A stretch of 64,000 nucleotides of DNA, from the NCBI GenBank assembly GCA_013297875.1, contig JAAFIW010000020.1, forward strand, positions 1 to 64,000. The letters run 5' to 3'. This stretch comes from Comamonadaceae bacterium. Lineage in GTDB: Bacteria > Pseudomonadota > Gammaproteobacteria > Burkholderiales > Burkholderiaceae_C. The translations under genes were made by a program, and so were the position numbers. This document shows positions 25,390 through 32,995 of the stretch, piece after piece; the stretch's first letter is position 1, and every line of letters begins with the position of its first letter. The notes below the pieces were generated by a model. It worked only from the letters and a program-made list of their open reading frames with translations, was not told the DNA's origin and did not search any database.

Positions 25390-27147
25390 ATGACCAACCT
25401 ATTCAAGACCGACATTCCCAAGCCCCGTAAACAACCCAGCGAACTGCGCAGCCAGCAGTGGTTTGGCCGGCAAGACCGCGACGGTTTTGCCTACCGCAGC
25501 TGGGTCAAGGGCAAGGGCGTGCCGCACGACCAGTTTGATGGCCGGCCGGTGATCGGCATCTGCAACACCTTCAGTGAACTCACCCCCTGCAACAGCCACT
25601 TTCGCACGCTGGCCGAGCAGGTGAAGATTGGTGTGTACGAGGCGGGTGGCTTTCCGCTGGAGTTTCCGGTGATGAGCCTGGGCGAGACCCTGTTACGCCC
25701 CACCGCCATGCTGTATCGAAACCTGGCCAGCATGGACGTGGAGGAGTCGATTCGCGGCAACCCGATTGACGGCGTGGTGCTGCTGATGGGCTGCGACAAA
25801 ACCACGCCTTCGCTGGTGATGGGCGCAGCCAGTGCCGACCTACCCACCATCGGCGTGAGCGGTGGCCCCATGCTCAGCGGCAAGTGGCGCGGGCAGGAGC
25901 TGGGCAGCGGCACCGGCGTGTGGAGCATGAGCGAGCAGGTGCGCGCGGGCACGCTGAAGCTAGCCGATTTTTTTGAAGCGGAAAGCTGCATGCACCGCAG
26001 CCATGGCCATTGCATGACCATGGGCACCGCCAGCACCATGGCCAGCATGGTGGAAGCGCTGGGCATTGGCCTGCCGGGCAATGCAACCTACCCGGCGGTC
26101 GATGGGCGGCGCAACGTGCTGGCCCGCATGGCCGGGCGGCGTGCGGTGGAGATGGTGCACGAAGACCTGCTGCTGTCGAAAATTCTCACCCGCGAAGCCT
26201 TTGAAAATGCCATCAAAGTGCTGGCGGCCATTGGTGGGTCAACCAATGCAGTGATTCACCTGATTGCGATGGCCGGCCGCATTGGCGTGAAGCTGAATCT
26301 GGAAGACTTTGACCGCCTGGCCAGTGAACTGCCGTGCCTGGTCAACCTGCAACCTTCGGGCAAGTACCTGATGGAAGACTTTTGCTATGCCGGTGGCCTG
26401 CCGGTGGTGATGAAAGAGATTGCTGGGCACCTGCACACCGAAGCCGTTACCGCCAATGGTCGGACCCTTGGCCAGAACATTGCTGACGCGCAGAACTACA
26501 ACACCGAGGTCATCAAACCCCTGGCCGCGCCTTTCAAAGCCAATGCGGGCATTGCGGTACTGCGCGGCAACCTGGCCCCGCGCGGCGCGGTCATCAAACC
26601 CAGCGCCGCCACGCCCGCGTTGATGGTGCACACCGGCCGCGCCGTGGTGTTCGAGAACATTGAAGATTTTCACGCCCGCATCGACGATGAAGACCTGGAC
26701 ATCGACGAGCACTGCGTGATGGTGCTGAAAAACTGCGGCCCCAAGGGCTACCCCGGCATGGCCGAAGTGGGCAATATGCCGCTGCCACCCAAGGTGCTGA
26801 GGAAGGGCATTTCCGATATGGTGCGCATCAGCGACGCCCGCATGAGCGGTACCGCCTATGGCACCGTGGTGCTGCACACCGCGCCTGAGGCCGCGGCCGG
26901 TGGGCCACTGGCGCTGGTGCAAAACGGCGATTTGATCGAGCTGGACGTGCCGCAGCGGCTGATTCAACTGCACGTGAGCGACCAAGAGCTGGCCCGCCGC
27001 CGCGCCGCCTGGGTGGCCCCCGAACCCAAGCTGCAGTCAGGTTACTGGAAGCTGTATACCGACCATGTTCTGCAGGCTGATGAAGGCGTGGATCTGGACT
27101 TTTTGGTGGGTAAGCGGGGGGCCTTTGTACCGAGGGACAACCACTGA
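25390..27147 (+). CDS. IlvD/Edd family sugar-acid dehydratase
   Basis: 585 residues, the length of L-arabinonate/D-xylonate/galactonate-type dehydratases rather than of IlvD proper. It is an Fe-S-dependent dehydratase: Cys ligands are seen in GICNTFSELTPCNSH, LLMGCDKTTPS and the HGHCMTMGTASTM segment. The C-terminal barrel includes GYPGMAEVGNMPLPPKVL and SDARMSGTAYGTVVLH. It forms a 2-keto-3-deoxy acid from an aldonate. It heads the rightward operon with dgoK and dgoA, so D-galactonate or a close relative is the likely substrate. A second, unrelated dehydratase lies on the other side of the locus. Confidence 0.88.
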   Translation: MTNLFKTDIPKPRKQPSELRSQQWFGRQDRDGFAYRSWVKGKGVPHDQFDGRPVIGICNTFSELTPCNSHFRTLAEQVKIGVYEAGGFPLEFPVMSLGETLLRPTAMLYRNLASMDVEESIRGNPIDGVVLLMGCDKTTPSLVMGAASADLPTIGVSGGPMLSGKWRGQELGSGTGVWSMSEQVRAGTLKLADFFEAESCMHRSHGHCMTMGTASTMASMVEALGIGLPGNATYPAVDGRRNVLARMAGRRAVEMVHEDLLLSKILTREAFENAIKVLAAIGGSTNAVIHLIAMAGRIGVKLNLEDFDRLASELPCLVNLQPSGKYLMEDFCYAGGLPVVMKEIAGHLHTEAVTANGRTLGQNIADAQNYNTEVIKPLAAPFKANAGIAVLRGNLAPRGAVIKPSAATPALMVHTGRAVVFENIEDFHARIDDEDLDIDEHCVMVLKNCGPKGYPGMAEVGNMPLPPKVLRKGISDMVRISDARMSGTAYGTVVLHTAPEAAAGGPLALVQNGDLIELDVPQRLIQLHVSDQELARRRAAWVAPEPKLQSGYWKLYTDHVLQADEGVDLDFLVGKRGAFVPRDNH

Positions 27148-27165
27148 TGTTGTCCCAGCTGCCTC

Positions 27166-27277
27166 ACTCCTTCCCCTTCCGGGGGAAGGTTGGGATGGGG
27201 GCACGAGCATGACCACGCCAATGGGCTTTATCACTTGCATGCCCCCATCCCCGCCTTCCCCCGGAAGGGGAAGGAGT
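27166..27277. repeat. GC-rich inverted repeat element
   Basis: The left arm (ACTCCTTCCCCTTCCGGGGG, then TTGGGATGGGGGCA) and the right arm (TGCCCCCATCCCC, then CCCCCGGAAGGGGAAGGAGT) are inverted copies around ~40 bp. It sits inside the operon between the dehydratase and dgoK. The right end also supplies the GGAAGGAG ribosome-binding site of dgoK. Confidence 0.8.
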
Positions 27278-27288
27278 AACAACCCATC

Positions 27289-28209
27289 ATGAACGACCCC
27301 TACCTCATCGCGATCGACTGGGGCACCACCACCCTGCGAGCCGCCGTGCTCGACGCTCGGGGCCAGGTGCTGAAAGAAACCCGTCAAAAGCGCGGCATTC
27401 TGTCGGTTGCACCGGGTCAGTTTGCTAGCGTTTTGGTAGCTGCCACAGCAGACTTTCCATGGGCTGAAGGCACTTTTTGCTTGATTTCTGGCATGGCGGG
27501 TAGCCAGCAAGGCTGGCGCGAAGCGCCTTACTGCCTGTGTCCGGCTACGCTGAACGATCTGGGTCAGGCCCTGACCTGGATCAAGCCCGACCGCATGGCC
27601 ATCGTGCCCGGTCTGCGCTGCGACCGCCACGGCGCGCCCGATGTCGTGCATCGACAAAGCATCCCTGACGTGATGCGGGGCGAAGAGGTGCAGATTTTTG
27701 GTGCGCTGAATCTGCTGGGCCTTCGCGACGCCACGGTGGTGTTGCCCGGCACACACAGCAAATGGGCCACCGTTCGAGACAACCAGGTGCAGCACTTTTT
27801 CACCTGCATGACGGGTGAGTTCTATGCGCTGCTGCGTGAGCACTCCATCCTGTCGCGCAGCCTGCCCAAAGAGGACGGCCCGCTGGATGAAGCTGCTTTT
27901 GACCGCGGCGTGGCCCACGCCCTGGTCAGCGGCAGCCTGTTGGCCAGCGCCTTCAGCACCCGCACCCTGGCGCTGACCAAACAACTGGCGCAGCCAGCGC
28001 TGCCCAGCTACCTCTCGGGCCTGGTAATTGGTGAAGAGCTGCGCACGCAATCCTTGAGCGCATCAGACCCGCCGCTGGTGGTGGTCGGCGCACCGGCGCT
28101 CACCCAGCGCTACCAGCGCGCGCTGGCCAGCATGGGCATACAGGCCCGCTGCGTGGGCGACGAAGCCACCTGGCGCGGCCTGTTCAACGTCTACCAACAC
28201 GTGCCATGA
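27289..28209 (+). CDS. dgoK: 2-dehydro-3-deoxygalactonokinase
   Basis: 306 residues, usual for DgoK. The ASKHA-type phosphate loop IAIDWGTTTLRAAVLD opens the protein; GMAGSQQGW, PGLRCD, GEEVQIFGAL and LPGTHSKWA are all typical. It phosphorylates 2-keto-3-deoxygalactonate with ATP. A dispersed repeat copy is read in frame as VLVAATADFPWAEG just before ISGMAG. The gene overlaps dgoA by four bases (ATGA). Confidence 0.92.
   Translation: MNDPYLIAIDWGTTTLRAAVLDARGQVLKETRQKRGILSVAPGQFASVLVAATADFPWAEGTFCLISGMAGSQQGWREAPYCLCPATLNDLGQALTWIKPDRMAIVPGLRCDRHGAPDVVHRQSIPDVMRGEEVQIFGALNLLGLRDATVVLPGTHSKWATVRDNQVQHFFTCMTGEFYALLREHSILSRSLPKEDGPLDEAAFDRGVAHALVSGSLLASAFSTRTLALTKQLAQPALPSYLSGLVIGEELRTQSLSASDPPLVVVGAPALTQRYQRALASMGIQARCVGDEATWRGLFNVYQHVP
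27424..27480 (+). repeat. dispersed element copy inside dgoK, sense orientation
   Basis: Head GCTAGCGTTTTGGTAGC, core TGCCACAGCA (no TGA), then CATGGGCTGAAGGC. It is translated in frame in DgoK. Confidence 0.65.
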
Positions 28210-28826
28210 CCCACCCCACCGACAAACTGCGCCAAGCCCTGCAAACCCTTCCGCTGCTGGCCATTCTGCGCGGTCTGCCAGCACAGGACGCGCTCAGCAT
28301 CGGCCAGGTGCTGGTTGCAAGCGGCTGGTCCATCATCGAAGTGCCGCTGAACTCGCCCCAGCCCCTGACCAGCATCGCCAACCTGGCCCAGGCTTTCCCG
28401 CAGGCCCTGGTGGGCGCAGGCACCGTGCTCAGTGCCGCGCAGGTACGCGAGGTACACGCGGCAGGCGGTCAACTCATCGTCTCGCCCAATTTCAATGCCG
28501 ATGTGGTGCACCAGGCCGTGCAGCTGGGCATGGTCTGCCTGCCCGGCGTGATGACGGCCACCGAGGCTTTTGCCGCGCTGCACGCCGGTGCCAGCGGCCT
28601 CAAACTCTTCCCCGCCGACATGGCAACCCCTGCCGTCGTCAAAGCCCTGCGCGCAGTGCTGCCCGCCGACACGCTGGTGCTGCCAGTGGGCGGCATCACG
28701 CCACGGAACATGGCGGCTTATCGGGCGGCGGGTGCCAACGGCTTTGGCATAGGTTCGGCGCTGTACACACCGGGCTTGACAGCTGAACAGGTACAGCAAA
28801 ACGCTACGTTATTTGTAGCTGCTTGA
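28206..28826 (+). CDS. dgoA: 2-dehydro-3-deoxy-6-phosphogalactonate aldolase
   Basis: 206 residues, class I KDPGal/KDPG aldolase fold. The N-terminal LLAILRGLPAQDAL, the VPLNSPQPL segment, GAGTVLSAAQV, the Schiff-base Lys region (GASGLKLFPAD) and the C-terminal PVGGITPRNM are all seen. It cleaves KDPGal to pyruvate and glyceraldehyde 3-phosphate. The final residues FVAA and the stop codon are supplied by a dispersed repeat copy (GTAGCTGCTTGA). Confidence 0.93.
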   Translation: MTHPTDKLRQALQTLPLLAILRGLPAQDALSIGQVLVASGWSIIEVPLNSPQPLTSIANLAQAFPQALVGAGTVLSAAQVREVHAAGGQLIVSPNFNADVVHQAVQLGMVCLPGVMTATEAFAALHAGASGLKLFPADMATPAVVKALRAVLPADTLVLPVGGITPRNMAAYRAAGANGFGIGSALYTPGLTAEQVQQNATLFVAA

Positions 28827-28866
28827 GCAGATAATCTATGGGCTAAAGGCCTATTTGGCTTTAAAA
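28803..28866 (+). repeat. dispersed element copy that ends dgoA
   Basis: Head GCTACGTTATTTGTAGC, core TGCTTGAGCA, then ATGGGCTAAAGGCC and a TTT tail. The TGA in the core is the dgoA stop codon. Confidence 0.85.
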
Positions 28867-28880
28867 ACACCCCAAACACC

Positions 28881-29663
28881 ATGACCACGACACCTACCCT
28901 TTCATTCGGCCTACACCACCGCGTGACGCTCATCACCGGCGGCGCACAAGGCATTGGCGCTGCCTGCGCACAACGCTTTGCGCGTGAGGGCGCGCTCGTG
29001 GTCATGGCCGATGTAGACGCTGCTCGCGGCCAAGCCTTGGCTGATGAGCTGGGTGCCTTGTTCGTTCTGTGCGACGTGGGCGACAAGCGCCAGGTCGACG
29101 CACTGGTAACCCAAACCATCGCAGCCCATGGCCGCATTGACGTGCTAGTCAACAACGCGGGCATTTTCAAAGCCGCCGATTTTCTGGATGTGACCGAAGC
29201 CGACTTTGATGCCGTGCTGCGCGTGAACCTGAAAGGCGCTTTTTTGGTGGGCCAGGCCGTGGCGCGCGAGATGGCAAAAGCTGGCAAAGGAAGCATCGTC
29301 AACATGAGCTCGGTGAACGCCACCTTGGCCATTCCCAACATCGCCAGCTACAACGTCAGTAAAGGCGGCATCAACCAGCTCACGCGTGTGATGGCGCTGG
29401 CGCTGGCCGACCGCGGCATTCGCGTGAACGCGGTGGCGCCCGGCACCATTGCCACCGAGCTGGCCGCGCAGGCGGTGCTGACCAGTGAGGCCGCGCGCCA
29501 ACGCATCCTGAGCCGCACGCCGATGAAGCGCCTGGGCCAGCCCGAAGAAATTGCCGATGTGGTGGCCTACCTGGCCAGCGACGCCGCCAGCTACATCACC
29601 GGTGAAATCGTGGTGGCCGATGGCGGGCGTATGGCGCTGAATTACACGGTGTCGATCGACTGA
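28881..29663 (+). CDS. SDR family oxidoreductase
   Basis: 260 residues, classical short-chain dehydrogenase. The cofactor motif TGGAQGIG lies at about 19-26, with an acidic residue after strand 2 (VVMADVD) suggesting NAD preference; NNAG follows near 90. The catalytic Ser region (IVNMSSVNA), YNVSK (Tyr-x-x-x-Lys) and the C-terminal ITGEIVVADGG complete it. Within the dgo operon it probably oxidises a sugar (aldose to lactone) or a sugar acid, but the substrate is inferred from context only. Confidence 0.88.
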   Translation: MTTTPTLSFGLHHRVTLITGGAQGIGAACAQRFAREGALVVMADVDAARGQALADELGALFVLCDVGDKRQVDALVTQTIAAHGRIDVLVNNAGIFKAADFLDVTEADFDAVLRVNLKGAFLVGQAVAREMAKAGKGSIVNMSSVNATLAIPNIASYNVSKGGINQLTRVMALALADRGIRVNAVAPGTIATELAAQAVLTSEAARQRILSRTPMKRLGQPEEIADVVAYLASDAASYITGEIVVADGGRMALNYTVSID

Positions 29664-29689
29664 TAACGCAACACCAAAAGGAATTCACC

Positions 29690-30058
29690 ATGCCCAGCCA
29701 ACAAACCCTTGACCGTTTCATCGCCCGCGTCGTTGAAGGCGCGCATGTGCAAGCCATTGAAGAGTTCTACACCGCCGATGCGTCCATGCAGGAAAACCAC
29801 CACCCGCCGCGCGTGGGGCGTGATGTGCTGATGCAGCACGAGCAGGCGGCGCTGGATCGGGCTGCATCTGTTGCATCAACCTGCGTGCAACCGGTGTTTA
29901 TGCAGGGCGATCACGTGGTGATTCGCTGGATTTTTGACTTCACCGGCAAAACTGGCACCACGACACGCATAGAAGAACTGGCTTACCAGCGCTGGGACGG
30001 CGAAAAAATCGCAGAAGAGCAATTTTTCTACGATCCGGTGCAATTCAAGCCGCGCTAG
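29690..30058 (+). CDS. NTF2-like/SnoaL-like protein
   Basis: 122 residues. It has the pattern of a small NTF2-fold protein: N-terminal helices ([21 protein letters not shown]), a central strand-helix portion and a C-terminal curved sheet ([35 protein letters not shown]). Such proteins can be small isomerases/hydrolases or binding proteins. It follows the SDR gene by 26 bp with its own ribosome-binding site (AAAGGAA) and is likely the last gene of the sugar-acid operon. Confidence 0.8.
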   Translation: MPSQQTLDRFIARVVEGAHVQAIEEFYTADASMQENHHPPRVGRDVLMQHEQAALDRAASVASTCVQPVFMQGDHVVIRWIFDFTGKTGTTTRIEELAYQRWDGEKIAEEQFFYDPVQFKPR

Positions 30059-30137
30059 CCGTGCCGGGTACCGGCCAAGTCTGTATGGTCGCAGCCAATA
30101 TTGCACTGTTGCCGAACAACCACCAGGAGCCCATACC

Positions 30138-31364
30138 GTGTTTAAGCCATTCATGACGAGACAAGTTTTGCACAACCCCTGCCCTACAACAGTGCCAAGC
30201 CGATCAGACAGTCGCGTCAAACGGGTCGCTGGCGTGCTGCCCGCTTTGTTTGCCGCCGTGTTTCTTGCCAGCTGTGGCGGTGGAGACGGCGAATCCGTTG
30301 TGGGCCCGCCAGGGCCTGCGGGTGCAACGGGTGCGCCGGGCACTGCGGGGGTGACGGGCGCAGCGGGAGCCATCGGCGCACCCGGGCCAGCAGGCGCGCC
30401 GGGCGTGGCGGGTGCACAGGGGCCTGCGGGCGCACCCGGCGCGGCTGGACCGACCGGTGCGTCTGGGCCTGCTGGCACCAGCACCGTGGCAACCGGCAGC
30501 GCCACCACTTCGGTGGGCGCACCCGGGCCAGCAGGTGCACCGGGCGTGGCCGGAACCCCGGGCGTGGCCGGGCCACCAGGCCCAGCCGGCCCACCCGGTG
30601 CTAGCGGCGCGGGCTCGGGCACGCTGGTGCTGAACAACGCCGCGGTTGCCAGCATGCCGCAGGGCAACTCGGTCACGCTGCAAACCACAGTCGATGGCGC
30701 AGACACGGTCATGCGAATGGTCACACCGGCCACCGCCGCCAACCCGGTCGGGGCGTTTGTCGGTGGGGGCACCGGCAACAAGGCCATTCTGGGTTTGAGC
30801 GGTTTTGCCGGCATGAAGCTCACCGATCTGGGCGGGCTGGAGTTCGACCTGAAGGTGGTCACAGGCCCGACCACCAATATCTATATGAACTTCATCATTG
30901 ACCTGGACTGCAGTGCTGATGAGGTGCCCACAGCACTGACGATTGCCGACATCCGTGCGCGCCGCCGGGTGGTGGTGTGGAACCCCGACATTGCCTCGGG
31001 CTATGCGGTGGGCGGCGGTTACACGCGCTACGCCGCCTCGTTTGCCAGCAGCCAGTGGAGCATTGTCGGAACGCCGACGCTGGGCCTGTCAAACAACCCC
31101 GCCGCCAGCGCACCACTGACGCCGCTGACAGGCTACCCCTTTGCTTGCGTGGTGGATGGCGTGACAGCCGACGGCGGCCTGCCGCGCAACACAGCGGTGG
31201 CCGCGTGCAACACGGGTGCGGCGCTCACGCCAGCCGACTCGGCCAATTGCGGTCAGCCGACGGCAGGCGCTTTGATGCTGCTGGGCGACTCGGTGAACCT
31301 GCTGGCCCGGGAGGTCTGGGTCAAGCGGATACGGGTGCGCGACCGGGTGGTGACGTTTAACTGA
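30138..31364 (+). CDS. collagen-like repeat lipoprotein
   Basis: 408 residues from a GTG start preceded by CAGGAG; an ATG at 30153 is an alternative. A long N-region leads to a hydrophobic segment and a lipobox (AVFLASC) near residue 50, so the mature protein would be a lipoprotein starting at Cys followed by GGG. Residues ~58-165 are Gly-X-Y triplets ([16 protein letters not shown] and similar), interrupted once by a Ser/Thr/Val stretch. The remaining ~240 residues form a globular domain I do not recognise. A trimeric surface stalk is likely. Confidence 0.85.
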   Translation: MFKPFMTRQVLHNPCPTTVPSRSDSRVKRVAGVLPALFAAVFLASCGGGDGESVVGPPGPAGATGAPGTAGVTGAAGAIGAPGPAGAPGVAGAQGPAGAPGAAGPTGASGPAGTSTVATGSATTSVGAPGPAGAPGVAGTPGVAGPPGPAGPPGASGAGSGTLVLNNAAVASMPQGNSVTLQTTVDGADTVMRMVTPATAANPVGAFVGGGTGNKAILGLSGFAGMKLTDLGGLEFDLKVVTGPTTNIYMNFIIDLDCSADEVPTALTIADIRARRRVVVWNPDIASGYAVGGGYTRYAASFASSQWSIVGTPTLGLSNNPAASAPLTPLTGYPFACVVDGVTADGGLPRNTAVAACNTGAALTPADSANCGQPTAGALMLLGDSVNLLAREVWVKRIRVRDRVVTFN

Positions 31365-31375
31365 GAGTTTGCGCG

Positions 31376-31570
31376 TCAGGCAGCCGGGCTCTTGGGTTCA
31401 TCAGCCGGCGTGGCCGCCTCACCGGGCTGGCCCGGCATGCCAGGTGCATCGGCAGCGGTGTCCCCCTCATCGGGCAGGCCGTCGGCCTTGCGCTTGAGTT
31501 TTTCCTGCTTCTTGGCTTTTTTGGCCAGCTCACGTTGCCGTTTTTCGTAGCCGTAGTTGGGAGTTGCCAA
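31376..31570 (-). CDS. small basic hypothetical protein
   Basis: 64 residues, starting MATPNYGYEKRQRELAKKAK and turning acidic and Pro-rich after residue 33. Short proteins with this Lys/Arg-rich start are, as far as I know, widespread in Burkholderiales and uncharacterised. It is convergent with the collagen-like gene (11 bp between stops). Confidence 0.7.
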   Translation of the reverse strand: MATPNYGYEKRQRELAKKAKKQEKLKRKADGLPDEGDTAADAPGMPGQPGEAATPADEPKSPAA

Positions 31571-31629
31571 GGTAGTGTCCAGTTCTTTGAGTAGCTTTGA
31601 TTCAATGCGACCACTTTAAGCGATAAATG

Positions 31630-32832
31630 TCAGGTGTTTGCACCGGCAGATGCATTCAAGGCATTCAGTAAATCGGCCTGCAAATCGGCCACCGACTCCA
31701 GCCCCACCGAAAAGCGCACCAACACCCCTTGCTCCGCCCACGCCGCACGGCTGGTCTGGCGCATGGCCGGCATCTGATAAGGCACCACCAGGCTGATAGG
31801 CCCACCCCAGGAAAAGCCCAGCTTGAAGAGCTTCAAGGCATCACAAAACGCATCGACCTGCGCGCTGGAAAAACGCTTGTCAAACACCACCGAAAACAGA
31901 CCTGCCGCCAGGCCCTGCGGGCCACACACCGCCTGCCAGTGCGCATGGCCGGGCGACGCAGGCAGGGCCGGGTGCAGCACCTGTGCGATTTCGGGCCGCG
32001 TGGCCAGCCACTGCGCCAGTTCGCGGGCTGCCACGTCATGCGCGCGGTAGCGCAAGGCCATGCTGGGCAGGCCCCGCAAGATCGCCTCTGCATCGTTGGC
32101 CCCCACGCCCAGGCCCAGGCGCATGTGGGTGGCTTTGAGTTTGAGGTGCAAGGCGTCGTCACGGGTGATCACGCTGCCCATCAGCACATCACCACCACCG
32201 CTGGGGTATTTGGTCAGCGCGTGAATGGAGATGTCAACACCGTGCCCTGCATCAAACGTGAAGGGCGCAAATGCCAACCCGGCACCCCAGGTGTTGTCCA
32301 ACGCGCTGGTCACGCCACGCTCGCGGCAGATGCGGGCCAGGCTCACCAGGTCTGGAAACTCCATGCTCACCGAGCCGGGTGCTTCCAGCCACACCAGCGC
32401 GGTTTTGGGGCTGATGCGGGCGGCCAGGTCAGCCGGATCCATCGGGTCATACAGCTGGTGGTTGATGCCGTAAGCGGCCAATTCGCCTTGCGCCATGGCT
32501 TTGTTGGGGCCGTAGGCGTTGTCGGGCAGCAGCACCTCGTCACCCGCCTTGAGCAAAGCCAGGCTTACATTGGCAATGGCAGCCAGCCCACTGGGTACGA
32601 GCAAGCATTGCAAACCGCCTTCCAGCGCGCTCAATCGCTCCTCCAGCAAAAACGTGGTGGGCGTGCCGTGCAGGCCGTAGGTGTAGCCCAGCTTGTTTTG
32701 CCAGTCACGCGCGCGCATCGCGGCGGTATTGGCAAAAATAACGGTGGAGGCCTTGAACACGCCCGGCTGGGGCGCGGCAAAGCCTTCGGGCGGGCTGTAG
32801 GGGTGGTGAATGAGCTGGGTTTGAGGGGTCAT
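31630..32832 (-). CDS. metC: cystathionine beta-lyase
   Basis: About 400 residues from the ATG at 32832; the longer in-frame reading to 32901 adds residues unlike the family. It is a Cys/Met metabolism PLP enzyme: YTYGLHGTPTTFLLEERLSALEG, substrate-binding VWLEAPGSVSMEFPD, and the PLP lysine in SIHALTKYPSGGGD. It would break down cystathionine to homocysteine, pyruvate and ammonia. The C-terminal region FSWGGPISLVVPY with VRFSVGLE is typical of MetC rather than of cystathionine gamma-synthase. Confidence 0.9.
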   Translation of the reverse strand: MTPQTQLIHHPYSPPEGFAAPQPGVFKASTVIFANTAAMRARDWQNKLGYTYGLHGTPTTFLLEERLSALEGGLQCLLVPSGLAAIANVSLALLKAGDEVLLPDNAYGPNKAMAQGELAAYGINHQLYDPMDPADLAARISPKTALVWLEAPGSVSMEFPDLVSLARICRERGVTSALDNTWGAGLAFAPFTFDAGHGVDISIHALTKYPSGGGDVLMGSVITRDDALHLKLKATHMRLGLGVGANDAEAILRGLPSMALRYRAHDVAARELAQWLATRPEIAQVLHPALPASPGHAHWQAVCGPQGLAAGLFSVVFDKRFSSAQVDAFCDALKLFKLGFSWGGPISLVVPYQMPAMRQTSRAAWAEQGVLVRFSVGLESVADLQADLLNALNASAGANT

Positions 32833-32995
32833 GCCGCACATGTTAGCCAGCCTGCTTTCACAGAAGTGGCGCACAAACCGCAAAGATTCGCAAAAACGCA
32901 TCTTGCAGCTCCATTACTTTCCACCTCTGACCCGCTTCCTCTGTGCCTCTGTGTTCAATGACTTCGCACCCGCTCCCTAAAATGGCCACACCCCC

